DNA of 33,901 nt from Micromonospora inaquosa (GCF_003857055.1 NZ_QGSZ01000283.1:1-33901); one strand, 5' to 3'; counted from the stretch's first letter, positions 8,259 to 16,798 are shown. Notes: a model not told the origin generated them from the sequence alone. Made by a program: numbers and translations.

Positions 8259-8567
8259 TCAGTGCTTCATCAGGTAGTCGATGAAGGCGGCCCGCAGCAG
8301 CGGCGCCGACTCCTCGTAGCCGTGACCGGTCAGCTCCCGCCACAGCGCGTTGGCCTCGTCGATCGTCGGGCCGATCGAGTTCGGGGCACCGTCCAGCACG
8401 GTGGCCTCGTCCGCGTTCGGCAGGTGACGCAGCACCGACCAGTAGAACCCCACGTCCCGACGCTCCCGGGCCAGCGCGAACGCCCGCTCCCGCAGCTCCT
8501 CGGTGGACAACGCGTCAAGTTCCTCGAACGAGGCTCCGCCGGGGGTGGCGGCAGGTGTGTCGGTCAT
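8259..8567 (-). CDS. Small acidic conserved-looking protein, unknown function
   Basis: The 102-residue protein starts at ATG 8567. It is soluble, helical and acidic (SFEELDALSTEELRERAFAL then ARERRDVGFYWSVLRHLPNA) and ends in YLMKH. TAGGCT (8575-8580, minus strand) lies seven bases before the ATG, so it may have its own leaderless promoter. I do not recognise a named family. It lies between an orphan permease gene and a four-TM protein gene. Confidence 0.7.
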   Translation of the reverse strand: MTDTPAATPGGASFEELDALSTEELRERAFALARERRDVGFYWSVLRHLPNADEATVLDGAPNSIGPTIDEANALWRELTGHGYEESAPLLRAAFIDYLMKH

Positions 8568-8620
8568 GTCGCCGAGCCTAACGGTCGAGATCAGCTCCGG
8601 CTCGGCGGACGCGACGTGGC

Positions 8621-9835
8621 TCACCGCCCGTCCGTGTCCCACCGCCGAGGGTCTTCCTCCCAGCGCGGATCCCGCCACGGGTCGGCGGGTTGGGGCGCGG
8701 CCTGGGTCGGCAGCGTGGGCGGCCAGTTGTCGACGGACTGCGGCTGCGGCATGGTCCAACCCGAGCTGATCGTGCCGTCGCTGGCCGGCTCAAGCTGCTC
8801 GGGGCTGCCCGGCCGGGGCCGCCCGAGCGTCTCGACCAGCCGGGTCGCCAGCAGCCCGACGCCGAGCGCGGCCCCGCCGACCGCCCAGTTGCTCAACGTC
8901 CAACCGCGCTCCGGCGCGTACACCTGGAAGACGGTGACCAGGCCGACCGCCAGCAGCGTGCCGAACACACCGCCCCGGCGGCCGTACGCGCTGGTGCCGG
9001 CGAGCAGTGCCACGCCGACCGCCAGCACCGTCCAGTCCAGCCCCGAGGTGGGCGCCACCGGCCCGGGGTCGTTCGCGGCGAGCAGCACGCCGGCGAGGGC
9101 CGCCAACACCGTGGAGACGACCAGCGCGAGGGCGGTCACCACGGCAGCCACCCCGCCCCGCCGGCGGGCCGGGTCGGTGATCGGTCGGTACCGGCCGACG
9201 AGCCGACGGATCGCCCGGATCGCGCCGAACAGCCCGCCGAGGGCGGCCAACGCGGCGAAGCCGGCGAAGAGGTACCCGGCACTGCCGCTGGGGTCGTAGT
9301 CGCCCTGCACCAGCACGGGCGCCGAACGGCGTTCGATGTACACCACCACGGCGGCGGCGCCGGCCAGGCTGGCGGCCCAGCCCGGCACGTGCAGCACCAC
9401 CACGGCCAGCGCCAGCGCCAGCCCGCCCACCGCGGCGACCGCCACCGCCGGGCCGATCGACGCCGCCAGGCCCCGGTCACCCTGCTCGGCGTAGTGCAGG
9501 GCCGCCGCCACCGCGACCGGGCCGATGGCCAGGTTTGGTGCGGCCGTACGAAGACTGAGCCCGGCGGCCAGGGCGAGCAACCCCAGCCCGACCGCGTCGA
9601 TCAGCAGCGTGCGCAGGTTGCCGTCGCGCACGGCGGCCGGATCCTCCTGCCAGAGCAGCCAGCTCACGGCCGCCAGCCCGGCCAGCAGCACCAGCTCCCA
9701 CCCCAGGTGTACGCCGATCCGATCCCGGCCGGGCTCACCGTGGGTGGGGTCGTCGAAGACGTTCTCCAGGACGGCGGCCGGCACCCCCGACGAGGGTTCG
9801 GCCGACCGGTCCCGGCCCGCTTCTTCGTACCCCAT
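8621..9835 (-). CDS. Sugar-type ABC transporter permease-like protein (BPD_transp_2-like), orphan
   Basis: The protein has 404 residues, starting at ATG 9835, with GGAGG eight bases upstream. A soluble N-terminal stretch of about 45 residues is followed by 9-10 hydrophobic segments (for example LGWELVLLAGLAAVSWLL, GPAVAVAAVGGLALALAVVVL, GVAAVVTALALVVSTVLAALAGVLL). The stretch RTAAPNLAIGPVAVAAALHYAE resembles the membrane core of ribose/xylose-type permeases. The last 60 residues are Pro/Trp/Asp-rich (WPPTLPTQAAPQPADPWRDP), which is unusual for a permease. No ATPase or binding-protein gene is adjacent, so it may have another role. The gene follows the folate genes after a 119-base gap. Confidence 0.65.
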   Translation of the reverse strand: MGYEEAGRDRSAEPSSGVPAAVLENVFDDPTHGEPGRDRIGVHLGWELVLLAGLAAVSWLLWQEDPAAVRDGNLRTLLIDAVGLGLLALAAGLSLRTAAPNLAIGPVAVAAALHYAEQGDRGLAASIGPAVAVAAVGGLALALAVVVLHVPGWAASLAGAAAVVVYIERRSAPVLVQGDYDPSGSAGYLFAGFAALAALGGLFGAIRAIRRLVGRYRPITDPARRRGGVAAVVTALALVVSTVLAALAGVLLAANDPGPVAPTSGLDWTVLAVGVALLAGTSAYGRRGGVFGTLLAVGLVTVFQVYAPERGWTLSNWAVGGAALGVGLLATRLVETLGRPRPGSPEQLEPASDGTISSGWTMPQPQSVDNWPPTLPTQAAPQPADPWRDPRWEEDPRRWDTDGR

Positions 9836-9954
9836 GACGCCGCCTCCCCAGTGGCCGACCGTCCCCAGTCCGGCGCGCGGACAAGCCCTGGGCGGCCCTT
9901 GCTCTCTGATCGGTGGCACCGTACCCGCGCCCGCAGCCGGGCGTAACCCCCTGC

Positions 9955-10491
9955 TCAGCGCTGGCCGGGGCGGCTCTCCCGTGGGTCCTGCTCGCGCTCG
10001 TCGTCCGGGCGTTCCGGCACCCGGCAGGAGCGCTCCAGCCAGAGCGCGGCACCGACCAGGGCCAGCGAGGCGAGCAGGCCTCCACCGGCGGCCGGTCGAT
10101 CGTCCAGGGCGGCCCGGGTGGTCTCCACGAAGAGCCAGCCGGTGAGCCCCGCGTAGAAGCCCGCGAAGATCGCCGCAGCCAGCGCCGACGCCTTGGCCAG
10201 CACCACGAAACGGGCAACCATCAGCGGGTTGACCGGATCCCGGCCGGGCTTGCGCTCGATCCGACCCCGGGTGTTGATCGCCGCGTACGCCTCCAGCACG
10301 GCGAGCCCGGCCAGCGTCACCACCGGCAGCCAGGGCAACCGGGGAATGCCGCTGTAGTAGAGGGTGCTGATCAGCAGCCAGGCCACCGCCGCCGCGGCCA
10401 GCCCGGCCACGACCAGGGTCGAGATCCGGGTGGGGCCCATCCGGGACCCGTCCGGGCCCGATCCGCGGGGTGGGGGCTTCGCCTGCGTCAT
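9955..10491 (-). CDS. DUF3180-family membrane protein
   Basis: The protein has 178 residues, starting at ATG 10491. Four hydrophobic segments are visible: ISTLVVAGLAAAAVAWLLIS, LPWLPVVTLAGLAVLEAYAA, VVLAKASALAAAIFAGFYAG and GGLLASLALVGAALWLE. The layout, with RIERKPGRDPVNPLMVARF in the cytoplasmic loop, matches the actinobacterial DUF3180 family usually found just after folK. The C-terminus is charged (PERPDDEREQDPRES). Function is unknown. The gene starts 19 bases after folK and probably shares its transcript. Confidence 0.85.
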   Translation of the reverse strand: MTQAKPPPRGSGPDGSRMGPTRISTLVVAGLAAAAVAWLLISTLYYSGIPRLPWLPVVTLAGLAVLEAYAAINTRGRIERKPGRDPVNPLMVARFVVLAKASALAAAIFAGFYAGLTGWLFVETTRAALDDRPAAGGGLLASLALVGAALWLERSCRVPERPDDEREQDPRESRPGQR

Positions 10492-10510
10492 GCCGGCCGG
10501 TTCCGCTCGG

Positions 10511-11038
10511 TCATGCCGTCGACTCTAACGCCAACTCCGGCCGGGGACGCAGTTCCAACGCCTCGTCGGCCGCGGGGCCGGTGGTCAGCAGGTCGGTCAG
10601 CCAGCCGTGACCGGGCAGCCGACCGTACGGCTGGATGTCGATCCACGGGCGCAGCACGAAGGCGCGCAGGTGCGCCCGGGGGTGCGGCAGGGTCAGCTCC
10701 GCGTCGTCGCTGAGCACCGGCTCGCCGTCGTCGCCCCAGACCGCGATCACGTCCACGTCAAGCGTGCGCGGCCCGAACCGCCGCTGCGGGTCACGGACCC
10801 GGCCGGCCGCGCGCTCCGCGTCGCGGGCCCGCTCCAGCCAGTCGCGGGCGGTGGCGCTCTCGTCCTGGGCGAGCACCACCGCGTTGAGGTACGCGGGCTG
10901 GTCGGCGTCGCCCCACGGTGGAGTCTCGTACACCCCGGAGAGGACGAGCACCGCGTCGCCGAGGGTGGCGACCGCCGTACGCAGGTGCTCCAGGCGGTCA
11001 CCCAGGTTGCTGCCGAGCGAGAGGACCGCCCGGGTCAC
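10511..11038 (-). CDS. folK: 2-amino-4-hydroxy-6-hydroxymethyldihydropteridine diphosphokinase
   Basis: The protein has 175 residues. The enzyme transfers pyrophosphate from ATP to 6-hydroxymethyl-7,8-dihydropterin, the step before dihydropteroate synthase. SLGSNLGDR near residue 7, YETPPWGDADQPAYLNAV (pterin pocket), RFGPRTLDVDVI (metal-binding aspartates) and LPHPRAHLRAFVLRP are all in place. The GTG start overlaps the folB stop by four bases (GTGA). The 25-residue tail after the last motif is a slight extension over the shortest family members. Confidence 0.95.
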   Translation of the reverse strand: MTRAVLSLGSNLGDRLEHLRTAVATLGDAVLVLSGVYETPPWGDADQPAYLNAVVLAQDESATARDWLERARDAERAAGRVRDPQRRFGPRTLDVDVIAVWGDDGEPVLSDDAELTLPHPRAHLRAFVLRPWIDIQPYGRLPGHGWLTDLLTTGPAADEALELRPRPELALESTA

Positions 11039-11403
11039 CGGGCACTCGTCCGGGTCATGGTGACGGCCACGTCGGTGAAGGTGTGCGGCACCGGAGCCTC
11101 CGGCTTGTGCACGGTGATCGTCGCGGCGTCGACCCGCTCGTCGGCCAGGCAGACCGCCAGGAGTCGATCCGCGAGGGTCTCGATCAGGTTGACCGGCTCG
11201 CCGGTCACCACGGCGACCAGGCGTTCGGCCAGCTCGCCGTAGTGCACGGTCGCGGTGACGTCGTCACTTGCGGCGGCCGGGGCGAGGTCCAGCTCCAGGA
11301 CGGCGTCGATCACGAAGTCCTGCCCCTGTGCGCGCTCGAAGTCGTACACCCCGTGCCGGCCGTGCGCCCGCAGGCCGGTCAGGTGGATCCGGTCCGTCGT
11401 CAT
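11035..11403 (-). CDS. folB: Dihydroneopterin aldolase
   Basis: The protein has 122 residues, starting at ATG 11403, which overlaps the folP stop (ATGA). The enzyme splits 7,8-dihydroneopterin to 6-hydroxymethyl-dihydropterin and glycolaldehyde. It begins DRIHLTGLRAHGRHGVYDFE, where the GRHGVYDFER segment holds the usual catalytic and binding residues. VHYGELAERL, NLIETLADRL and a C-terminal VHKPEAPVPHTFTDVAV stretch with the catalytic-type lysine are as expected. Order and overlaps show strict coupling folP-folB-folK. Confidence 0.95.
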   Translation of the reverse strand: MTTDRIHLTGLRAHGRHGVYDFERAQGQDFVIDAVLELDLAPAAASDDVTATVHYGELAERLVAVVTGEPVNLIETLADRLLAVCLADERVDAATITVHKPEAPVPHTFTDVAVTMTRTSAR

Positions 11404-12296
11404 CGCCGTACCTCGTGTTCGTGATCGTGTCGCGCTCGCGCCGTGTCGCGCGACGGCGCGGCGAGGCGGGGTCTGCCGGTCGCGGCCCAGACGGCGAGCG
11501 CGTCGGAGGTGGCCTGCACGTCGTGCACGCGTACGCCCCAGGCGCCCGCGGCGACCGCCAGCACGCTGGTGGCCACGGTGGCCGCCTCCCGCTGGGCGGT
11601 CGGTCGCGGCGTGCCGTCCGACGCGGCGAGCAGGCCGCCGAGGTACGACTTGCGGCTGGCCCCGAAGAGCAGCGGGTAGCCGAGATCCAGCAGCTCCGGC
11701 AGGCGGGCGCTGAGTTCCCAGTTGTGCGCGGCCGTCTTGGCGAAGCCGAGACCGGGGTCGACGATCAGGCGATCGGCGGCCACCCCGGCGGCCAGCGCCG
11801 CGTCGATCCGTTGGGTCAGCTCGGCCCGGACGTCGACCACCACGTCGGTGTAGGTGGCCAGCTCGCGCATCGCACGGGAGTGGCCACGCCAGTGCATCAG
11901 CACCCACGGGCAGTGCGCGTCGCGGACCACGCGAGCCATGTCCGGGTCGGCCAGGCCGCCGGAGACGTCGTTGACCACCGCCGCGCCGGCGGCCAGAGCG
12001 GCCTCCGCCACCCGGGCGCGGCTGGTGTCGACGCTGACCGCCACGCCGGCGGCGGTCAGCTCACGGATGACCGGCAACACCCGTTCGACCTCGGTAGCGG
12101 CGTCGATCCGCTCGGCACCCGGACGGGTCGACTCGCCACCGATGTCGACCAGGTGCGCACCGGCGTCGCGCAGACGGACGCCGTGTCCGACGGCGGCGTC
12201 CAGGTCGGCGTACCGTCCGCCGTCGGAGAAGGAGTCCGGTGTGACGTTGAGGACGCCCATCACCACCGGGCCCGAAGCCCGCACCAGATCGGTCAC
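11400..12296 (-). CDS. folP: Dihydropteroate synthase
   Basis: The protein has 298 residues. The enzyme condenses 6-hydroxymethyl-dihydropterin diphosphate with p-aminobenzoate and is the sulfonamide target. MGVLNVTPDSFSDGGRY (about residue 14), LVDIGGESTRPGAE, VSVDTSR, VNDVSGG, DPGLGFAKT, GASRKSYLG and VRVHDV are present in the normal order. GTG 12296 is preferred because the conserved domain begins 12 residues later and a TACCGT box (12303-12308) ends six bases upstream, which implies a leaderless mRNA. It heads the operon folP-folB-folK-DUF3180. In Streptomyces folE lies directly upstream; here about 13 kb of T4SS-like genes separate them. Confidence 0.95.
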   Translation of the reverse strand: MTDLVRASGPVVMGVLNVTPDSFSDGGRYADLDAAVGHGVRLRDAGAHLVDIGGESTRPGAERIDAATEVERVLPVIRELTAAGVAVSVDTSRARVAEAALAAGAAVVNDVSGGLADPDMARVVRDAHCPWVLMHWRGHSRAMRELATYTDVVVDVRAELTQRIDAALAAGVAADRLIVDPGLGFAKTAAHNWELSARLPELLDLGYPLLFGASRKSYLGGLLAASDGTPRPTAQREAATVATSVLAVAAGAWGVRVHDVQATSDALAVWAATGRPRLAAPSRDTARARHDHEHEVRR

Positions 12297-12302
12297 GACT
12301 AG

Positions 12303-12308
12303 ACGGTA
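12303..12308 (-). promoter_or_regulatory. Putative -10 box for leaderless folP transcript
   Basis: TACCGT on the minus strand fits TANNNT, with six bases between it and the folP GTG at 12296. No Shine-Dalgarno sequence is visible. A clear -35 is not seen. Confidence 0.4.
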
Positions 12309-12360
12309 CCGGTCGTGGCAGCGGCGCCCAGCGACCCGGGTCCGCCCCGCACGAGCACCC

Positions 12361-12390
12361 CTGACGTGGTCTTTAGAACAGGTGTACGAT
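12361..12390 (+). promoter_or_regulatory. Putative promoter of the T4SS-like operon
   Basis: CTGACG (12361-12366) and TACGAT (12385-12390) are separated by 18 bases and resemble sigma-70-type -35 and -10 boxes. It faces the T4SS-like genes and would give a leader of about 255 bases. Assigned from pattern only. Confidence 0.4.
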
Positions 12391-12652
12391 CGGTCATCCG
12401 GGCAGCATCGGGCAGCCCCTTCGCGGCTTGTCGCAATCCGGGGCGGCCCGTACGCTTTGGAATTGGCCAGCATCGAGATGGCGAAGCTTGGAGGGAGGGC
12501 CGAAGCGGGGAAAATCCGCCCAAACCTCGCCACCCTCCGTGGTGAGTAACGAACACAGGGTCAAGAACGCCATGCCCTGTGGAGCACTTTTCCCGCCAGG
12601 CTTGCCTATTGCACCGCCGCGGCACCGCCGGCCGCGCTATGGGGAGGTTCCA
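12391..12652 (+). other. Long leader region of the T4SS-like operon, potentially structured
   Basis: No convincing gene is present. It holds GGAGGG (12490-12495) pairing with CCCTCC (12533-12538) around an inner GCGG/CCGC hairpin (12505-12519), then CACAGGG (12554-12560) pairing with CCCTGTG (12575-12581). A strong GGGGAGG ribosome site sits at 12641-12647. It may be a structured 5' UTR. I could not match it to a known riboswitch. Confidence 0.35.
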
Positions 12653-12967
12653 GTGATCGCCTTCGAGCTCATGGAGACGGCGTCGTCCGGCGTCGCCCAC
12701 GCGCTCTCCACCCTGGCGTCGGCTCCACTCGCGGAGCCGGCACCGAAGGGGATCGACACCAACAGTGTCGTCACCTTCTTCGCCAGCAAGATCGCGCCGA
12801 TCCTGCTCGCCGTCCTGGGCGTCATCTTCATCGGCCGTGCCAGCCGAGGCGAGATCTCCAAGGTGCTGACCAGCTCCGCGATCGCCATCGTCGGGCTCGC
12901 CTTCATCGCCGGCGCGGCAACACTCTTCTTCGTCGGCGATTACCTGATCGACCTGATCTTCGAATAG
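12653..12967 (+). CDS. Small two-TM protein, VirB2/TrbC-like position (putative T4SS pilin-like)
   Basis: The protein has 104 residues. GTG 12653 is chosen because GGGGAGG lies six bases upstream; the frame is open further upstream but the extra sequence is not protein-like. A soluble N-terminus of about 40 residues is followed by two hydrophobic helices, 44-61 (ASKIAPILLAVLGVIFIG) and 75-94 (SAIAIVGLAFIAGAATLFFV), joined by a short basic loop (RASRGEISK). This two-helix layout and its place as first gene before a VirB3-like and a VirB4 gene resemble VirB2/TrbC pilins or channel subunits of actinobacterial conjugation modules. No typical signal peptide is seen, and the homology is inferred from context. 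Confidence 0.7.
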   Translation: MIAFELMETASSGVAHALSTLASAPLAEPAPKGIDTNSVVTFFASKIAPILLAVLGVIFIGRASRGEISKVLTSSAIAIVGLAFIAGAATLFFVGDYLIDLIFE

Positions 12968-12980
12968 GCGCGTTCACCAG

Positions 12981-13343
12981 ATGCGGCTGCGCACCGACGA
13001 CGACATCTACCGGGCCCGCCTGGTCTACCTCGGGCCGCCCGGTTACACCCTTCCGGTCCACCTGCCCTACGCCCAGTACGGGCTCTTCATGCTGCTGGTC
13101 CCCCTCTACATGTTCATCCACTGGCTGTTCACGTTGACGGTCGAGCTCTTCCCAGCCTGGGAGATCGCGCTCGCCATCGTGACCACGTCGTTCATCTTCC
13201 GGCACGTCGACCCCGATCGGCCGGCGCGGGTGGTCATCCGCACCGCGCTGACCGACTGGCGGCGCACCCGGGAGCCGGCGGTCGAGCAGCGCGATCCGCG
13301 CCTGGTCGGCAGCCGGATCAGGATTCGGGAGGAGCTGGCATGA
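12981..13343 (+). CDS. Two-TM protein, VirB3/PrgI/TcpE-like
   Basis: The protein has 120 residues, ATG 12981, 13 bases after the preceding stop, with a weak ribosome site that suggests coupling. Hydrophobic segments are about 31-52 (AQYGLFMLLVPLYMFIHWLF) and 55-74 (VELFPAWEIALAIVTTSFIF). The rest is charged, with a basic C-terminus (TDWRRTREP...RIRIREELA) that is probably cytoplasmic. Size, two helices and position just before the VirB4 gene match VirB3/PrgI/TcpE-type subunits of T4SS. Its stop TGA overlaps the ATG of a 25-codon ORF. Confidence 0.7.
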   Translation: MRLRTDDDIYRARLVYLGPPGYTLPVHLPYAQYGLFMLLVPLYMFIHWLFTLTVELFPAWEIALAIVTTSFIFRHVDPDRPARVVIRTALTDWRRTREPAVEQRDPRLVGSRIRIREELA

Positions 13344-13417
13344 CCGGACGTACGGCGAACGGTCCGTCACCGGACACGGGTAAGGGTCTGCCGACAGTCG
13401 CCGAGGCGGGCGCATGA
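13340..13417 (+). CDS. Possible 25-residue coupled small ORF between VirB3-like and VirB4 genes
   Basis: ATG at 13340 overlaps the upstream stop (ATGA), and its own TGA at 13415-13417 overlaps the ATG of the VirB4 gene (again ATGA). GGGAGGAG (13327-13334) sits five bases before the ATG. The peptide begins MTGRTANGPSPDTGKG and ends in EAGA; it is hydrophilic and has no known motif. It either makes a short peptide or simply carries ribosomes to the VirB4 start. Confidence 0.45.
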   Translation: MTGRTANGPSPDTGKGLPTVAEAGA

Positions 13418-16400
13418 GCCGCTCCTCCACGCCGGGCTCCCCGGCCGGCCGCTCGGGCGCACCGGCCGGTCACCGTGCGCACTCATTCGACTACACGGAG
13501 GACGAGGACGAGGTCGCCCTCGACCCTGCGCTGGTGACGTCACCCGGCCACGGTGCCGTCGGCGTGTTCCAGGCACCCCGGCCGGTCCCCCGCCGGACAC
13601 CACCGGCGGAGCCCACCGCTGTGTCGGCCGGCGAGAACGCCGACATCGACTCCCCCTTCCTGGACCTCTTCGGCGGCGGGGCACGACCCGGCACGCCCCG
13701 AGCCGTCACGGCCGGCCCGAGCACCCGCGAGCAGCCGGCGATCCCGCATCAGCCGCCACCCACCGCCAGCCCGACGCCAACCCGTGCGGCTCCCGAACTG
13801 GAGCCCCCGTGGACCCCCGCCGACCAGCCCGGCAGCGGCAGCCGACCCGTGGAGGCACGGCACGGAGGCGGCCACCCGGCCACCGAGTCCCGGGTGCCGC
13901 ATCAGGCCGGCGATCGACGGCCGATGTTGCGCCCGCCAGACGAGCCCGACCCGTCCACCGGCCGTGGCCCATCGACGGCGGCCACCGGCCCGGCTGGCCG
14001 GACCGCCGGCACCCTGCCGAGCAACCGACCCACGCCCACCCCGACGGCTCAGGCACCCCGGCCCACCGCACCGGCCCAGCCGTCGGCCGGCAGCGCCGCC
14101 ACGGATCGCCCAGCGCTGGAACGCACGGCGCGGCGGACCACCTCCACCGGGAAGGAGGTCGCCGCACCCCGACAACGCACGGTGAGCCGACCGGACCGAC
14201 CGATCAAGCCGACCCGGGTACGGGCCCCAAAGATCAAATTCGGGGATCGGGATCCGTCGGTCGAGCTGGCCATCACCGAGATCGCCGGCCACCTGACCTT
14301 CACGCCGAACACCGTCACAGCCTGGTACTGGCTGCCCGAGGTTCGCTGGGCGTTCCGGCCGGACGCCGAACGCGAGGCGCTACTGTCGGCGATCTCCGAG
14401 CAGTACGCCGGCCTGGCCGGCTTCCGACTGCACCTGCGCCGCACCACCCGGCCGTTCCCCGCCGACGAGTGGGCCCGCACGATCGACACCCACACCTCGG
14501 CACCGCTGCCCGACGTACCCGGCACCACCGGCTGGGCCGATCACCTGGTCGCCGCCCAACGCCACCTGATGTCGGTCAACCACGCCGAAGGGCAGACCTA
14601 CCTGGGGGTCACCTTCGCCCGCCGCTCCCTCGGCGACTCGCTCACCGAGCGGCTCCTGCGCACCTTCGGCCGGGGCACCGCCGATGGCGAACGACGCAAG
14701 CTGGGCCGCACCGTCGAGCAGTTCGACGAGGTGCTCGGTGCGTTCGGCATGCGCGGCCGGCGGGTCACCGCCCAGGAACTGGAATGGCTGCTCTACCGCT
14801 CGGTGGCACTGTGCATGTCGCCGCCGAGCACCCTCTCCCCCGTCACCGACGGGCGCTGGGAACGCGGCGACCTGCTCGCCATGACCGAGCAGGTGGAGCG
14901 CTACCGCACCCCGTACGGTTCCACCGTCAAGCTGGTCAATCGGATGACCGGCGAGGAGCGGCACGTGGCCGTACTCGCCGTCGGCCGGATGGAGCCGCTG
15001 GAGATCCCGGAACGCCACGAGCCCTGGCTGCACTTCCACGAGCGACTGCCCTGGCCGATGGAAATCTCCACCCGCGTCGACATCCTCGGCTCCGGCGACT
15101 CCTTCCGCAATCTCGAACACCGGCTGCGGATGATCCGCTCGCAACAGCTCGACTACGCCGAACACGGCATCGACGCGCCCCCGGAGCTGGAACGACTGGC
15201 CAAGCGCGCCCTGGTGATCGGCGACGAAATGACCACCGGTCTGCCTGTCGACTCGGCCCGTGCGCACGGCTGGCACCGGATCGCGGTCGGCGGCCGGACC
15301 AGGGAGGAATGCCTGGAACGGGCCCGCCGGCTCATCCAGCTCTACTCCCGGGAGCTACGCATCTCGTTGCAGCACCCCAAAAACCAGGACTGGCTGGCCC
15401 GCGAGTTCATCCCCGGCGAACCGATCGCCAACACCGGCTACGTCCGTCGCATGCCGGTGCCACTGCTCGCCGCCGCGCTCCCCCAGGCCGCATCGAACGT
15501 GGGCGACCGGCGGGGCGACCTCATCGGCCGGACCGCCGGCACCTGCCGCCGCCCCGTCTTCCTCGACCTGCACTTCCCCATGGAGGTCCGGGAACGCTCC
15601 GGGCTCGCGGTCTTCGTCGCCGAACCGGGCGGCGGCAAGTCGACACTCCTCGGTGCCCTGGGCTACCTGGCCGCCCGCCGGGGTGTCCAGGTGACCCTGC
15701 TCGACCCGTCCGGCCCGCTGGCCCGCCTCTGCGCGATGCCCGAGCTGCGGCCGTACTCCCGGGTGTTGAACCTGACCGGCTCGGAGCACGGCACCCTGGC
15801 GCCCTACTCGCTCATCCCGACGCCGCTGCGCTCCGAGTTCGGCAGCGGGGCCGCCGGTGACCGGGAGTTCGAGATCGCGGTCTCCAACGCCCGAGCCGAG
15901 CGGCGGATGCTGGTCCAGGACATCTGCATGATGCTCGTCCCACCGCAGGTGGCCAGGGAGGCGTCGACCGCCACCCTGTTCCGGCACGCCGTCCGCCAGG
16001 TCCCCGCCGAGGAAACCTCCACCCTGGACGACGTGGTGAGCTGCCTCGGCCGACTCGACGACGACGCCGGCAAGGAACTGGCCAACCTCCTGCTGGACAC
16101 CGCCGAGATGCCGTTGGCCATGCTCTTCTTCGGCCGACCGCCGGAAGGGCTGCTCGGTGCCGACGCGGCACTCACCGTGATCACCATGGCCGGGCTACGG
16201 TTGCCCGACCTCAAGATCGAACGGGAGTACTGGTCAGCCGAGGAAGCCCTGGCCCTGCCGATGCTGCACACCGCGCACCGGCTCGCCGTCCGCCGCTGCT
16301 ACGGCGGCTCGATGTCGTCCCGCAAGCTCGTCGGCCTCGACGAGGCGCACTTCATGGAGGGCTGGCGTTCCGGGCGCTCCTTCCTGGTCCGGCTAGCCCG

Positions 16401-16797
16401 GGACTCCCGCAAGTGGAACCTGGCCGCGCTGGTCGCCTCGCAGAACCCCCGCGACATCCTCGGGCTCGACGTGCAGAACCTCGTCTCCACCGTCTTCGTC
16501 GGCCGCATCGCCGAGGACGCCGAGATCGCCTCCGAAGCCCTGCGGCTGCTGCGGGTGCCGGTCAACGACGGGTACGAGGCCACGCTCGCCTCGCTCTCCG
16601 CCGCCGATGCCAACTCGGCCTCCCGCCTCGGCTTCCGGGAGTTCGTGATGCGCGACGTGGACGGCCGGGTCCAGAAGGTCCGAGTCGACGTCTCGTACGT
16701 CGAAGGGCTGCTGGACCACCTCGACACGACGCCCGCCGCAATCGCCGCTGCGGCCGGAGTGCTGCCGAGCATCCCCCTGCCGGATCTGGAGGCGTGA
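13414..16797 (+). CDS. VirB4/TraC-type ATPase of a type IV secretion-like system
   Basis: The protein has 1127 residues, ATG 13414 with GAGG seven bases upstream. Residues 1-270 are a Pro/Thr/Arg-rich, probably disordered extension. From about 272 (KIKFGDRDPSVELAI) comes a VirB4-like N-terminal domain, then the motor domain: Walker A EPGGGKST (Lys742), Walker B VGLDEAH (Asp976-Glu977), and a following VASQNPRD segment typical of VirB4/TraC sensor regions. All key residues are intact, so it should hydrolyse ATP at the inner membrane to drive substrate transfer or channel assembly. Family members are usually 600-900 residues; the disordered extension explains the excess. The next gene starts one base after the stop. 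No relaxase gene is nearby. Confidence 0.9.
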   Translation: MSRSSTPGSPAGRSGAPAGHRAHSFDYTEDEDEVALDPALVTSPGHGAVGVFQAPRPVPRRTPPAEPTAVSAGENADIDSPFLDLFGGGARPGTPRAVTAGPSTREQPAIPHQPPPTASPTPTRAAPELEPPWTPADQPGSGSRPVEARHGGGHPATESRVPHQAGDRRPMLRPPDEPDPSTGRGPSTAATGPAGRTAGTLPSNRPTPTPTAQAPRPTAPAQPSAGSAATDRPALERTARRTTSTGKEVAAPRQRTVSRPDRPIKPTRVRAPKIKFGDRDPSVELAITEIAGHLTFTPNTVTAWYWLPEVRWAFRPDAEREALLSAISEQYAGLAGFRLHLRRTTRPFPADEWARTIDTHTSAPLPDVPGTTGWADHLVAAQRHLMSVNHAEGQTYLGVTFARRSLGDSLTERLLRTFGRGTADGERRKLGRTVEQFDEVLGAFGMRGRRVTAQELEWLLYRSVALCMSPPSTLSPVTDGRWERGDLLAMTEQVERYRTPYGSTVKLVNRMTGEERHVAVLAVGRMEPLEIPERHEPWLHFHERLPWPMEISTRVDILGSGDSFRNLEHRLRMIRSQQLDYAEHGIDAPPELERLAKRALVIGDEMTTGLPVDSARAHGWHRIAVGGRTREECLERARRLIQLYSRELRISLQHPKNQDWLAREFIPGEPIANTGYVRRMPVPLLAAALPQAASNVGDRRGDLIGRTAGTCRRPVFLDLHFPMEVRERSGLAVFVAEPGGGKSTLLGALGYLAARRGVQVTLLDPSGPLARLCAMPELRPYSRVLNLTGSEHGTLAPYSLIPTPLRSEFGSGAAGDREFEIAVSNARAERRMLVQDICMMLVPPQVAREASTATLFRHAVRQVPAEETSTLDDVVSCLGRLDDDAGKELANLLLDTAEMPLAMLFFGRPPEGLLGADAALTVITMAGLRLPDLKIEREYWSAEEALALPMLHTAHRLAVRRCYGGSMSSRKLVGLDEAHFMEGWRSGRSFLVRLARDSRKWNLAALVASQNPRDILGLDVQNLVSTVFVGRIAEDAEIASEALRLLRVPVNDGYEATLASLSAADANSASRLGFREFVMRDVDGRVQKVRVDVSYVEGLLDHLDTTPAAIAAAAGVLPSIPLPDLEA

Positions 16798-16798
16798 C

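Noticed and set aside
12375..12392. gaacaggtgtacgat considered as a LexA (SOS) box
   Set aside because: It does not match the TCGAAC-N4-GTTCGA pattern; the TACGAT part is better read as a -10 box.
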